Shown in pieces: positions 1 through 8,910 of a DNA stretch of 64,000 nt (position 1 is the first letter of the stretch; every line of letters begins with the position of its first letter). The notes under the pieces are model-generated. The model did no database searches. It had not been told where the DNA came from and was given only the letters and a program-made list of their open reading frames with translations. The DNA lies in NCBI RefSeq assembly GCF_016907715.1, contig NZ_JAFBCM010000001.1, forward strand, positions 6,510,001 through 6,574,000. Direction: 5' to 3'. Origin of the DNA: Tenggerimyces flavus (GTDB taxonomy: Bacteria; Actinomycetota; Actinomycetes; Propionibacteriales; Actinopolymorphaceae). The position numbers were made by a program, and so were the translations under genes.

Positions 1-2199
1 CTCGAGCGGAACGACCAGCTCCAGCATCGGGTTGGTGTGCCCTCCGCGCTGGTAGAGCTCGTACGCCTTGTGGATCCACTCCGCGCCGAGGTGCTCGTCG
101 CCGCGCCCGGAGGTCACGAAGAAGACGACCATCCCGTACGTCATGGCCCGGATCTCGTTGGGCACCTCACCGGGCAGGTTGGCGGCCGCGATGATCAGGT
201 CGATGCCCTCGGCCCGGCGACCGCTGACCCACCAGTACCACCCCGCGGCCGCGGTGAGCCGCATCGCCGCCTCCGCGTCCCCGGCCGCGATCGCCGCCCG
301 CATCGCGGCGCTGAGGTTGTCGTGGTCGGCCTTGAGCTTGGCGACCCATTCCAGTTGCTCGGCGCGGCGCAGGTGGGGCTCCGCCGTCTCGGCGAGCTCG
401 GTGAAGTAGGCGATGTGCGCTTGTCTCAGCCGGTCCTGCTCTTGCGCTTCTTCGAGCCGGTCTGCGGCGTACTCCTTGATGGTGGTGAGCATCCGGAAGC
501 GCTGTTGGTCGCCGTCGTCGACGGTGACGAGCAGCGACTTCTCGGCCAGGGAGGTGAGCAGCTCCAGAACGTCTTCGGCGTCTGCGGCGCAGACCTTCTC
601 GGCGGCTTCGAGGCTGGCGCCGCCGCTGAAGACGGAGAGCCTGCGGAGGACCGTACGCTCGGCGTCGGTGAGGAGCTCCCAGCTCCAGTCGACCACTGCG
701 CGCAACGTGCGGTGCCGTTGCTCTGCTGTGCGGCTTCCGCCGGTGAGGAGGCGGAACCGGTCGTCGAGCCTGTTGGCCAGCTGCTCGAGCGTCATCGTGC
801 GCAGCCGGGCGGCGGCGAGCTCGATCGCGAGCGGCATCCCGTCGAGCGCTCGGCAGATCCGTACCATCGTCGCCACGGTGGCGTCGTCGGTGCCGAGGTC
901 GGTGCGTACGGCGCTGGCCCGGTCCCTGAGCAGCTGGACGCCTGTCTGTGTTGCCAGCGGCTCGACGTGCCAGAGCGCCTCGCCGGTGATGCCGAGCGGC
1001 TCCCGGCTGGTCGCCATGATCCGCAGCCGGCGGCACTCGCCGAGGACGCGATCGGCGAACGCCGCGGCCGCCTCGATCACGTGCTCGCAGTTGTCGAGGA
1101 TCAGCAGCACCTCGCGGTCGCGGATCGCGGCGATGAACCCCTCGATCGGGTCCGCGGTCGGTGCCTCGCCGAGGAAAGCCTCCCGCAGCCCGAGCCCACT
1201 GAGCGCCGCCTGCGCCACCTCGTTGCCGCCCGCGCTGGCGGCGCTGGCGGCGAGCTCGACCAGCCAGACGCCGTCGGGGAGGTCGTCCACCATCGTGCGG
1301 GCAGTCTCCCTGGCGAGGCGTGTCTTACCCGAGCCGCCGGGGCCGATCAGGGTGGTCAGCCGGTGCTTCTCGACGAGCTGCTTGACCGCTGCCACGTCTT
1401 CGTCTCGTCCGACGAAGGTGGTGAGCTCGGCACGTACGTTGGTGCGCTTTGTCTCTGCTCTTCTTGGCTTGCTGAGCTCGCCTCTGAGGAGCTTGAGGTG
1501 GAGCTCGGCCAGCTCTTGAGAGGGGTCGGCGCCCAGCTCGTCGGCGAGGGCTTCTCTGGTTTTCTCGTACGTTCGGAGGGCCTCGGAGTTGTTGCCAGCC
1601 GCCACGAGCGCCCGCATCTTCGCGGCAACCAACCGCTCCCTGAGCGGATGCGCGGCGACGGCATCGGTGAGCTCAGTGAGCACGTCGGTGCCGTTCCCCT
1701 GGCTGACCTCTGCTTCGTACCGTTCCTCCATCGCCGTGAGGCGGAGGCCCTCGAGCCGAGTGACGGCAGCGGCGAACGCCTCGCTGTCCTCGAGCCCGAC
1801 ATCCTGCATCGCGGCGCCACGCCAGAGCTTCGTGGCTTCGCGCAACAGGGCAAGCCTCTTCGGCCCCTCAGCCTGGCGCGCCTTGGCAAGGAGGTGCTCG
1901 AACCTGCTGGCATCCACGTCATCGGGTGCGACGGCCAGCCGGTAGCCACCGGTCTGCCCCTCAACCGCGCCAGCGGGAAGCACCTTCCGCAGCCGAGACG
2001 CCAACCGCTGCAGAGCATTCGCAGCATCGGCAGGCGGGTTCTCGCCCCAGATCCAGTCGATGAGGGTGGTCTTGGGAACGACGCGGCCTGGATCGAGAGC
2101 AAGGGCAACGAGAAGAGCGCGCAACCGAGCGCCCGGAAGGTCGGCCAAGACGCCGTCGTCCGTGCGAACTTCGAAGGGGCCAAGCATCCCGACCAACAC
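1..2199 (-). CDS. AfsR/SARP-type transcriptional regulator with NB-ARC ATPase domain (3' end beyond window)
   Basis: The minus-strand frame is open from 2199 to base 1, so the C-terminus is missing and 733 codons are visible. The N-terminus reads as an OmpR-like winged helix (MLGPFEVRTDDG) followed by a bacterial transcriptional activation domain to about residue 235. A Walker A motif (GPGGSGKT) lies near residue 283 and a Walker B/DN motif (LLILDNCEH) near residue 363, after which helical TPR-like sequence continues. This is the SARP-NB-ARC architecture of AfsR-like regulators of secondary metabolism. I chose the GTG at 2199 because GGGAGGA lies 8 bases upstream; an ATG at 2187 is the alternative. 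The downstream genes are not visible, so the target pathway is unknown. Confidence 0.9.
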   Translation of the reverse strand, partial: MLVGMLGPFEVRTDDGVLADLPGARLRALLVALALDPGRVVPKTTLIDWIWGENPPADAANALQRLASRLRKVLPAGAVEGQTGGYRLAVAPDDVDASRFEHLLAKARQAEGPKRLALLREATKLWRGAAMQDVGLEDSEAFAAAVTRLEGLRLTAMEERYEAEVSQGNGTDVLTELTDAVAAHPLRERLVAAKMRALVAAGNNSEALRTYEKTREALADELGADPSQELAELHLKLLRGELSKPRRAETKRTNVRAELTTFVGRDEDVAAVKQLVEKHRLTTLIGPGGSGKTRLARETARTMVDDLPDGVWLVELAASAASAGGNEVAQAALSGLGLREAFLGEAPTADPIEGFIAAIRDREVLLILDNCEHVIEAAAAFADRVLGECRRLRIMATSREPLGITGEALWHVEPLATQTGVQLLRDRASAVRTDLGTDDATVATMVRICRALDGMPLAIELAAARLRTMTLEQLANRLDDRFRLLTGGSRTAEQRHRTLRAVVDWSWELLTDAERTVLRRLSVFSGGASLEAAEKVCAADAEDVLELLTSLAEKSLLVTVDDGDQQRFRMLTTIKEYAADRLEEAQEQDRLRQAHIAYFTELAETAEPHLRRAEQLEWVAKLKADHDNLSAAMRAAIAAGDAEAAMRLTAAAGWYWWVSGRRAEGIDLIIAAANLPGEVPNEIRAMTYGMVVFFVTSGRGDEHLGAEWIHKAYELYQRGGHTNPMLELVVPLE

Positions 2200-2283
2200 G
2201 CGGCCAATCCTCCCACGCCACCGATCAGCCACCTCGCCACGAGGCAGCAACCCGGCTGCAGACCGCCAGACCTCCCACCCACC

Positions 2284-2344
2284 GTTTGGAATGAGGGCGT
2301 CCCTGTATCGAATAGATCGATAGAGGGACGCCCTTATTCGAAAC
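2284..2344. repeat. 61-bp near-perfect palindrome, copy 1 (family A)
   Basis: Two 28-base arms pair at 25 of 28 positions around the 5-base loop ATAGA. The core of each arm is GAGGGCGTCCCT or its complement. A second copy with the same length and loop lies at 33398-33458. It sits about 85 bases upstream of the AfsR-like start. There is no U-tract, so it is not a standard intrinsic terminator; a REP-like or small non-autonomous element is a better description. Confidence 0.8.
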
Positions 2345-2359
2345 GTGGGGACGGACGGC

Positions 2360-2553
2360 CCGGCTTCATCTGCACGACAAGAGACCGAGGGAAGCCAACA
2401 AACGACCCGAGCACGGCAGACCGGAACCGCAAGCAGGCCTGCCCCAGGTGACCGGGCCACACCCGGCTTCATCTGCACGCCAAGAGACCCGGGGGATGCC
2501 AACAAGCGACGCGAGCACGGCAGCAGACAGGAACGTAAGCAGGCCTGCCCCGG
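2360..2553. repeat. Two diverged ~100-bp direct repeats
   Basis: A unit beginning CCGGCTTCATCTGCACG at 2360 recurs at 2463, 103 bases later. Both copies run through GAGCACGGCAG to AGGCCTGCCCC. The copies differ by scattered substitutions and small indels. No coding frame is supported across them. They belong to the 1.9-kb gene-free repeat zone between the AfsR-like gene and the ABC operon. Confidence 0.7.
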
Positions 2554-2593
2554 GACACCTGTTCCGGGGGCGGGGGCGGCGCGTGAAAAACAG

Positions 2594-2707
2594 GTGGCCG
2601 GGCCGGGGCGAGTCAAGGGTCGCAAAGCGATCGCGAAGCGACGCCTCTCTCCGTCTGCGCGAAGCGCCCCCCAGCGAGGCGCCCTTGACGCGCCCCGGAC
2701 CGGCCAC
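2594..2707. repeat. Long-arm inverted repeat, family B copy 1
   Basis: Arms at 2594-2619 and 2682-2707 pair over about 26 bases with two or three mismatches, and both end in GTCAAGGG at the loop side. The 62-base interior contains GATCGCGAAGCGACG and CCGTCTGCG. The reverse complement of the element at 29760-29859 has the same order of interior motifs, so the two are dispersed copies of one element. Confidence 0.75.
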
Positions 2708-2811
2708 CAAAATCGACCGCCGCCAAAGTCCCCGAAGAGCTCCAAGCTCTCAGAGAGCGCCAATCGCAACAGCGAAGAGCTGACCATAGATGGGCTCTCT
2801 CACACCGGCGC

Positions 2812-3335
2812 CCAGCACCTCCGCGCAATGAAGTGCGGCCACCGGCTCGGCAGCGGTCCGCGCAGCACGTCCGCGCGATGAGGTGGCGGCCACCGGCTCG
2901 GCTGTGGCCCGCGCCGCGCCCCCGCACGACGACAGGTGCGGTCACCAACCCGATTGTCGTTCTGCGCAGCACGTCCGCGCGATGAGGTGGCGGCCACCGG
3001 CTCGGCTGTGGCCCGCGCCGCGCCCCCGCACGACGACAGGTGCGGTCACCATCCCGGTTGTCGTTCTGCGCAGCACCCCGCGCGACGAGATGTGCCGGCC
3101 ACCGACTCGGCTGGCGACTGCGGAGCACGTCCGCGCGATGAGATGTGCGGCCTCGGCTCAGGTCCGCGCCGCACGTCCGGGCGGCGAGATGTGCGGCCGT
3201 GGACTCGGCTGTCATCCGCGGAGCGCCCCGCGTGGCGAGGGGGCGTGGCCGTCGGCTCGGCTGTCATCCGCGCAGCACTTCCGCGCGACGAGGTGTCCTG
3301 CCGTCGGCTCGGCTGTCATCCGCGCAGATGCACTG
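2812..3335. repeat. Tandem array of imperfect ~52-bp units
   Basis: Units start with (C/G)AGCAC(G)TCCGCGCGA, followed by a GATGTGCGGCC-like block and CGGCTCGGCTGT. They recur at about 2812, 2863, 2967, 3071, 3123, 3169, 3220, 3273 and 3325. The 2863-2967 and 2967-3071 steps are 104 bases, two periods each, and are nearly identical. Units abut without unique spacers, so this is not a CRISPR array. All reading frames give low-complexity Arg/Ala/Pro-rich translations, so I treat the array as non-coding. Confidence 0.75.
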
Positions 3336-3398
3336 TGCGGGGAGCTGTCCGCGCGCGGAGTCGAGATCTCCGACTGATGGGTCGCCTCGGGAGTTTAT

Positions 3399-3537
3399 GG
3401 GCCGCCCTCAATGTCAAGGGCGCTTCGCGTCTCGCTCAAACTCGCGGCCTGCCGTGGTTGCTGCAGTCGGTGGGCGAGTTTGTGCGAGATCAGGCCGTGG
3501 CCGGCCTGACCCTTGACATTGAGCCTCTCGGCGGCCC
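3399..3537. repeat. Nested long hairpin, possible divergent family B member
   Basis: Outer arms GGGCCGCC (3399-3406) and GGCGGCCC (3530-3537) enclose a perfect 14-base pair of arms CTCAATGTCAAGGG (3407-3420) and its complement (3510-3523). An inner pair lies at 3429-3445 and 3474-3490, leaving a 28-base loop. GTCAAGGG followed by CGCTTCGCG recalls family B. No gene is supported in 3340-3860. Confidence 0.65.
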
Positions 3538-3732
3538 GACGCAGGTCGTTAAGGGCAGGCTGCGCCTGCCCACCGGTGCCCCGTGGCGACCCGGTTCGAG
3601 CAGCGGCGCTGAGATCCCATGGCCCGTCCGCTCCCCACCACTCCCCTGTCCAGGCCAGCTCGACTGCCACCCCCAGTGGTGGCCGACGGCTGCCATCGGC
3701 GTCACCGGTCTCAGCTGCCACACCCCGATCAT

Positions 3733-3783
3733 TGGGGAAACTCCGGGACACATAGACCCCCAAAGTTTCCCCATTGAGCTGCC
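3733..3783. repeat. Hairpin with 10-bp perfect arms
   Basis: TGGGGAAACT at 3733-3742 pairs with AGTTTCCCCA at 3774-3783 across a 31-base loop. It lies in gene-free DNA. Its function is unknown. Confidence 0.55.
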
Positions 3784-3861
3784 CACACCGCACCACTCCA
3801 CCCACCGCCGCATCTGGTGGGAGCCAGCACCACACGAGTCCCACCCGACACATCGTCGATG

Positions 3862-3906
3862 AGCGCGAAGACTATGAGCGCTATAGCGACCAAAGGTCTT
3901 CGCGCT
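3862..3906. repeat. Inverted repeat with 11-bp perfect arms
   Basis: AGCGCGAAGAC at 3862-3872 pairs with GTCTTCGCGCT at 3896-3906. The 23-base interior contains the small palindrome-like stretch AGCGCTATAGCG. It lies about 230 bases upstream of the ABC operon start. Confidence 0.55.
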
Positions 3907-4041
3907 AACCCAGCGCAGCCCCGCAGCGGCCCGAAAGGCCCGGTTCGGCCACCCGACCGCCGCCCCGGGACCGAAACCGAGACGGACTCGTCACCCGCCG
4001 CTGCTTGACCTAAGGCCCAGGTCGCGGCACGATCGCGATCA

Positions 4042-4064
4042 CTTACCGAAACAGGGGCGGTAAG
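4042..4064 (+). promoter_or_regulatory. Small inverted repeat upstream of the ABC importer operon
   Basis: CTTACCG at 4042-4048 and CGGTAAG at 4058-4064 flank a 9-base centre. The site is 75 bases upstream of the first gene of the importer operon, so it could be an operator. No regulator gene is adjacent and the assignment rests on symmetry alone. Confidence 0.35.
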
Positions 4065-4138
4065 CGGCAGAAAGTTACAGCCACATGATCAACTTCAGCT
4101 CACGGCACTGGCCGGAAGTTCGGGAGGAGTACCTCAGG

Positions 4139-5971
4139 ATGCGGATCGCGACATCCCGTTGGCGGCGGATCCTTGTCCGCGCAGCCGCCATCGTCGGCGC
4201 CGTGGGGCTCACCATGGCGGCGACCGGCGCGCACGCCGAGACGGCTCAGCCGGACAAGAAGCAGCTCGTGGTCGCCGCGTCACAGTCGGTCGACACGTTC
4301 AACCCGTTCCTCTCGTTCTTCGCGATCGGCTACACGATCTCCGGGCTCAGCTACGACTCGCTGATCGACTGGAGCGCCGAGGACTACAAGCCGATCCCCG
4401 GCCTCGCGGAGAAGTGGGAGCACTCCGACGACAATTTGACGTGGACCTACACGATCCGCAAGAACGTCAAGTGGACCGACGGCAAGCCGCTCACCGCCCA
4501 GGACGTCCTGTTCACGTTCAACACCATGATGACGAACGAGGACGCCCGCGCCTCGAGCAGCGACCTGGTCGAGAACTTCGACAGCATCAGCGCGCCGGAC
4601 GACAGCACGTTCGTCGTCAAGCTGAAGAAGCCGACCAACCAGATGCTCGGCCTCGACAATGCGATCGTTCCCAAGCACATCTGGGAGCCGAAGCTCGCGA
4701 CCCTCAAGGATTTCAAGAACTTCGACTTCCCCATCGTCGGCTCCGGCCCGTTCCAGGTCGTCGAGTTCAAGACCGACCAGTTCATCCGGCTCAAGGCCAA
4801 CAAGGACTACTGGGGCGGCGCGCCGAAGTACGACGAGCTCGTCTTCCGCTACTACAAGACGCCCGACGCCTCCGTCCAGGCACTGCTCGGCGGCGAGGTC
4901 GACCTCGTCAGCGGCCTCACACCCGCTCAGTACAAGGCGATCGACGGCAAGCCGAACATCACGCTCAACCAGGCGCAGAACAGGCGCTTCGGCTCGATCA
5001 CGTTCAACGTCGGCGCGAAGACCAAGCAGGGCAAGGCGTTCGGCGACGGACACCCGGCGCTGAAGGACGTCAAGCTCCGCCAGGCGATCCACCACGCGAT
5101 CGACAAAGAAGAGATGATCAACAAGGTCAACGACGGCAAGGCGATCCCTGGCGTCAGCTACATCCCGCCGTTGTTCAGCACCTACTTCTGGGAGCCGTCG
5201 GACGCCGAGAAGGTGACGTTCGACATCGCCGAGGCCAACAAGATCCTCGACGACGCCGGCTACACCAAGGGCGCCGACGGGATCCGGATCGACCCGGTCA
5301 GCAAGAAGCCGCTCAACCTCAGGTTGCTCAACCACTCCGACACCCCGTCGGAGGCGACCGACTCGGAGTTCCTCGCTGGCTGGTGGAAGCAGATCGGCAT
5401 CGAGACCAAGATCGAGGCGGCCGACTTCACCAAGCTGAACGACAACCTCTACCTGGGGAAGTTCGACATCATCTTCTCCGGCTGGGGTGTGAGCCCTGAC
5501 CCGACGCCGATCCTGGCGCTGCACACCTGCGGCACGTTGCCGAACACGACCGACGGCACCGAGCGCGACACCGACACCTTCTACTGCAACCCCGAGTACG
5601 ACGAACTCCACGAGCAGCAGAAGGCCGAGTCCGACATCGCGAAGCGGGCCGAGATCGTCAAGCAGATGCAGAAGCTGCTGTACGAGCAGGCGCCGGTCAT
5701 CACCCTCAGGTACGCCGACACGCTCGAGGCCTACCGCAGCGACCGCTGGACCAACTTCACCAAGCAGCCCTCCGACCGCGGCATGATCTCCGGCCAGCAG
5801 GGCATGTGGGCGTTCCTCTCGGCCACCCCGGTCGAGAAGAAGGCCGAGGAGTCGGCCGGCGGCAACAACGCGGCCCTGTACGCGATCGCGGGCGGCGGTG
5901 TCGTGGTGATCGCCGCGGCAGCTGGCTTCGTCGCGTTCCGCCGCCGCCGGACAGCGGACGAGCGCGAGTAG
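4139..5971 (+). CDS. ABC importer substrate-binding protein, family 5, with C-terminal membrane anchor
   Basis: This 610-residue protein is the extracytoplasmic receptor of a peptide/oligosaccharide importer (SBP_bac_5 fold). Family features include the early sequence VDTFNPFLSFFAIGYTISGLSYDSL and, further on, GSGPFQVVEF. The N-terminus has a cleavable signal peptide ending near AHA-ETAQ. There is no lipobox cysteine. The C-terminus instead has one hydrophobic segment followed by RRRR, so it is probably held by a C-terminal membrane helix. The ATG at 4139 follows GGGAGGAG by 9 bases; an upstream in-frame ATG at 4085 lacks such a site. It is the first gene of the operon to 9908. The substrate cannot be read from the sequence. 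Confidence 0.9.
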   Translation: MRIATSRWRRILVRAAAIVGAVGLTMAATGAHAETAQPDKKQLVVAASQSVDTFNPFLSFFAIGYTISGLSYDSLIDWSAEDYKPIPGLAEKWEHSDDNLTWTYTIRKNVKWTDGKPLTAQDVLFTFNTMMTNEDARASSSDLVENFDSISAPDDSTFVVKLKKPTNQMLGLDNAIVPKHIWEPKLATLKDFKNFDFPIVGSGPFQVVEFKTDQFIRLKANKDYWGGAPKYDELVFRYYKTPDASVQALLGGEVDLVSGLTPAQYKAIDGKPNITLNQAQNRRFGSITFNVGAKTKQGKAFGDGHPALKDVKLRQAIHHAIDKEEMINKVNDGKAIPGVSYIPPLFSTYFWEPSDAEKVTFDIAEANKILDDAGYTKGADGIRIDPVSKKPLNLRLLNHSDTPSEATDSEFLAGWWKQIGIETKIEAADFTKLNDNLYLGKFDIIFSGWGVSPDPTPILALHTCGTLPNTTDGTERDTDTFYCNPEYDELHEQQKAESDIAKRAEIVKQMQKLLYEQAPVITLRYADTLEAYRSDRWTNFTKQPSDRGMISGQQGMWAFLSATPVEKKAEESAGGNNAALYAIAGGGVVVIAAAAGFVAFRRRRTADERE

Positions 5972-5981
5972 GTAGCAACGC

Positions 5982-7037
5982 ATGCAGCCCACGCTCACGG
6001 CCGAGCCGTCTCCGGACGACTCGGCCGGTTCGGCAGCACTCGACGCCAAGCGCGACGCCCGCGGCAGCAGCTTCCTGCGCTACCTGCTGATGAAACTGGG
6101 CGGCGCGGCGATCTCGCTCGTCATGGTGCTGTTCTCGGCGTTCTTCCTGTTCCGCATCCTCGGCGGCGACCCGGTCGACGCCCTGACGCGGGACGTTCCG
6201 ACCACCCCGGCCGAACGTGCCGCGTTGCGCAAGCAGCTCGGCCTGGACGAGCCGCTGTGGGTGCAGTTCGTCGACTACGTGACCGGCGTGGTGCGCGGTG
6301 ACCTGGGCACCTCGTACCAGTACCAGCAGCCCGTCACCGAGCTGATCGGCGAACGCCTGCCCGCGACCCTCCTGCTCACGATCACCGCGCTCGTCGTCGC
6401 GGCGTCGCTGGGCCTGTGGATCGGTACGCGCGCGGGTTGGCGGCACGGCAGTACGTTCGACAAGGCGAACGTCGGTGTCGCGCTCACGCTCTGGTCGGCT
6501 CCGACGTTCTGGTTCGGCCTGATCGTCATCATGGTTTTCGCCCGCGGGCTTGGGCTTTTCCCGATCAACGGCATGATCTCGCCCATCACTCCTCCGGGTT
6601 TCTGGCCGCAGACCCTCGACGCGCTGCATCACCTCGTGCTCCCGGTGCTCACGATGACCGCGGTGGTGTACGCGCAGTACGTCCTCGTCATGCGCTCGTC
6701 GGTCCTGGACGAGATGGGCAACGACTACTTGACAACGGCACGCGCCAAGGGGCTCAAGGACGACCTCGTGCGCCGCCGGCACGCCGTACCCAACGCGCTG
6801 CTACCGACGGTCACGCTGCTGTTCCTCCACCTCGGCGGGGTGGTCGGCGGCGCGATCCTCACCGAGACGGTGTTCAGCTGGCCTGGCCTCGGACTGCTGG
6901 CCTACCAAGCGCTGAAGATCCCCGATCTTCCTTTGCTCCAAGGGACATTCGTGTTCTTCTCCGCGGTGGTGATCCTCGCCAACACGGCGGCGGACCTCGT
7001 CTACCGGTTCCTCGATCCACGGGTGCGTGCGGCATGA
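5982..7037 (+). CDS. ABC importer permease, DppB/OppB type
   Basis: The protein has 351 residues and is an inner-membrane subunit forming half of the translocation channel. It has an N-terminal helix (SLVMVLFSAFFLFRILGGDPVD), a typical DppB periplasmic region (RKQLGLDEPLWVQFVDYV) and the BPD_transp_1 core. The EAA-like coupling loop is TTARAKGLKDDLVRRRHAVPNAL. It starts 10 bases after the receptor gene and overlaps the next permease by 4 bases (ATGA), indicating translational coupling. The ribosome binding site is weak, as expected for a gene inside an operon. Confidence 0.93.
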   Translation: MQPTLTAEPSPDDSAGSAALDAKRDARGSSFLRYLLMKLGGAAISLVMVLFSAFFLFRILGGDPVDALTRDVPTTPAERAALRKQLGLDEPLWVQFVDYVTGVVRGDLGTSYQYQQPVTELIGERLPATLLLTITALVVAASLGLWIGTRAGWRHGSTFDKANVGVALTLWSAPTFWFGLIVIMVFARGLGLFPINGMISPITPPGFWPQTLDALHHLVLPVLTMTAVVYAQYVLVMRSSVLDEMGNDYLTTARAKGLKDDLVRRRHAVPNALLPTVTLLFLHLGGVVGGAILTETVFSWPGLGLLAYQALKIPDLPLLQGTFVFFSAVVILANTAADLVYRFLDPRVRAA

Positions 7038-7936
7038 GTACGTTGACCTCGACCCGCGCGGTCACCTGGGCACGGCGACGCACCGCGATCATCCGCTTTT
7101 GGCACTCGTTCCGGCGCCAACCGACCGGTCTCGTCGGCCTGATCGCGCTGGTCGTGATCATCTCGATCGCACTGCTGGCACCGGTGATCACCGACGAGAG
7201 CGGGCTCGACGTCACGCAGGCACCCGGCGACCGGCTCGAGCCACCGAGCTGGCAGTTCCCGCTCGGCACTGACGAGACCGGCAGATCCGTTCTGGTGTTG
7301 GTGATCTGGGGTACGCGAGTCTCCCTGGTCGTCGGCATCACCGCGACGTTGCTGGCGATGTTGATCGGCGCCGCGATCGGCATCGCCTCCGGACACTTCG
7401 GCGGCAGGATCTCCGCGGTCCTGATGCGCGTCACGGACTGGTTCATCGTGCTGCCGCGACTGGTCCTCGCGATCTCGCTGGCCGCGGTCCTCGGACCGAG
7501 CCTGCTCACGATCATCATCGCGATCGGCGTGACGTCGTGGGCGGGTACGGCGCGGCTGATCCGTGCGCAGACGTTGTCGGTCGAGGGCCGCCCGTACCTC
7601 GAACGCGCCAAGGCGTTGGGCGCCGGACACTGGCATCAGATGACGCGGCACGTCCTGCCGAACATCATGCCGCTGATCCTCGCGAGCACCACCCTGGAGG
7701 TCGCGAGCGCGGTGCTTGCCGAGGCCACGTTGGCGTTCCTCGGTCTCGGCGACCCGTCACGGGTGTCGTGGGGAACGATGCTGAGCCGCGCGAACTCCTC
7801 CGGCGCGGTGACGTACGGCGCGTGGTGGTACCTGCTGCCGCCCGGCATCGCGATCCTGTGTGTCGTGCTGTGCTTCACGTTGGTGGGTCGAGCGCTCGAA
7901 GCGGTCTTCAACCCGAGGCTGCGAGGTGGGTCCTGA
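7034..7936 (+). CDS. ABC importer permease, DppC/OppC type
   Basis: The 300-residue protein is the partner of the preceding permease. It has the N-terminal OppC_N helix (GLVGLIALVVIISIALLAPVI), the conserved HPLGTDE-like segment here as FPLGTDETGRSVL, and the coupling loop YLERAKALGAGHWHQMTRHVLPN. It starts within the stop codon of the DppB-type gene and its own stop shares one base with the next start (TGATG). It acts in the cytoplasmic membrane with the two ATPases that follow. Confidence 0.93.
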   Translation: MSTLTSTRAVTWARRRTAIIRFWHSFRRQPTGLVGLIALVVIISIALLAPVITDESGLDVTQAPGDRLEPPSWQFPLGTDETGRSVLVLVIWGTRVSLVVGITATLLAMLIGAAIGIASGHFGGRISAVLMRVTDWFIVLPRLVLAISLAAVLGPSLLTIIIAIGVTSWAGTARLIRAQTLSVEGRPYLERAKALGAGHWHQMTRHVLPNIMPLILASTTLEVASAVLAEATLAFLGLGDPSRVSWGTMLSRANSSGAVTYGAWWYLLPPGIAILCVVLCFTLVGRALEAVFNPRLRGGS

Positions 7937-8910
7937 TGCCGTTGCTCGAGATTCGGGACCTGGCGATCACGTACCACGGTTCGCGCGGTGACGTGCCCGC
8001 CGTACGGGGTGTCGACCTGTCCCTCGACGCGGGCAAAACCCTCGGTGTGGCTGGGGAATCGGGCTGTGGCAAGTCCACGTTGGCACTCGCGCTGCTGCGG
8101 CTGCTGCCGGCCGGAACGACGACCACCGGCGAGATCCTGCTCGACGGCGAGGACGTCCTTACGATGTCCTGGGGCCGGCTGCGCGCGGTGCGCTGGGCGG
8201 GAACGTCGATCGTCTTCCAGGGCGCGATGCACTCGTTGAACGCCGTCCACCGGGTCGGCCGGCAGATCGCCGAGCCGATCCTGCTGCACGAGAAGGTCTC
8301 CGAGGCGGACGCGAACCGCCGCGCGATCGAACTCCTCGCCCAGGTGGGACTTCCGGCGTGGCGCGCGCGGAGCTATCCGCACGAGCTGTCCGGCGGGCAG
8401 CGGCAGCGCGTGATGATCGCGATGGCGTTGGCCTGCTCGCCGAAGCTGATCGTCGCCGACGAGGCGACCACCGCGTTGGACGTGATGATCCAGGCGCAGG
8501 TCCTGCAGCTGATCGGCCGGCTGGTCGCCGAACGCGACATCGGGCTGCTGATGATCAGCCACGACCTGTCGGTGCTGTCAGACACCTGCCAGCAGCTCGC
8601 GGTGATGTACGCGGGGCGGGTGGTGGAGTACGGGCCGTCGTCGGAGGTGTTCACCGATCCGCAGCACCCGTACGCGGCGGCGTTGGCGAACGCGTTCCCG
8701 ACCATCGGCGACGTCGCCGCCCGACGGACTCCACGCGGGCTGGGTGGCGATCCGCCCGACCCGACGGACATTCCCAGCGGCTGCCCGTTCCATCCGCGCT
8801 GCCCGGTCGCGCTCGACGAGTGCTCCTCGACCGAGGTCGAGCTGTGGCCGGCGGGACCCTCCCACGAGGCCGCGTGCGTGCGCGTACCCGCAGCAGGGAG
8901 GACGGCGTGA
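7936..8910 (+). CDS. ABC importer ATPase, DppD/OppD type
   Basis: This 324-residue ATPase energises the importer. It carries Walker A (GESGCGKST, near residue 40), the Q-loop, the signature LSGGQRQRV and Walker B (LIVADEATTALD). The C-terminal oligopeptide-transporter extension contains GCPFHPRCP, a cysteine motif typical of this subfamily. The start ATG overlaps the preceding stop by one base. A much longer upstream frame exists, but it antagonises the permease reading frame and I do not use it. Confidence 0.93.
   Translation: MPLLEIRDLAITYHGSRGDVPAVRGVDLSLDAGKTLGVAGESGCGKSTLALALLRLLPAGTTTTGEILLDGEDVLTMSWGRLRAVRWAGTSIVFQGAMHSLNAVHRVGRQIAEPILLHEKVSEADANRRAIELLAQVGLPAWRARSYPHELSGGQRQRVMIAMALACSPKLIVADEATTALDVMIQAQVLQLIGRLVAERDIGLLMISHDLSVLSDTCQQLAVMYAGRVVEYGPSSEVFTDPQHPYAAALANAFPTIGDVAARRTPRGLGGDPPDPTDIPSGCPFHPRCPVALDECSSTEVELWPAGPSHEAACVRVPAAGRTA

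Noticed and set aside
37..2451. Long plus-strand frame (about 800 codons) opposite the AfsR-like gene
   Set aside because: It is the antisense shadow of the SARP/NB-ARC frame; its translation is low-complexity and matches no family, while the minus frame has clear domains and a ribosome binding site.
2812..3335. CRISPR array
   Set aside because: Units abut with no unique spacers, they are imperfect and 52 bp long, and no cas genes are near.
3395..3853. Minus-strand frame of 152 codons in the repeat zone
   Set aside because: It overlaps the nested hairpin, has no family sequence and its composition is that of the surrounding repeats.
4280..6049. Long minus-strand frame opposite the ABC receptor gene
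   Set aside because: Arg/Val/Leu/Glu-rich antisense translation without domains; the plus frame encodes a clear family 5 receptor.
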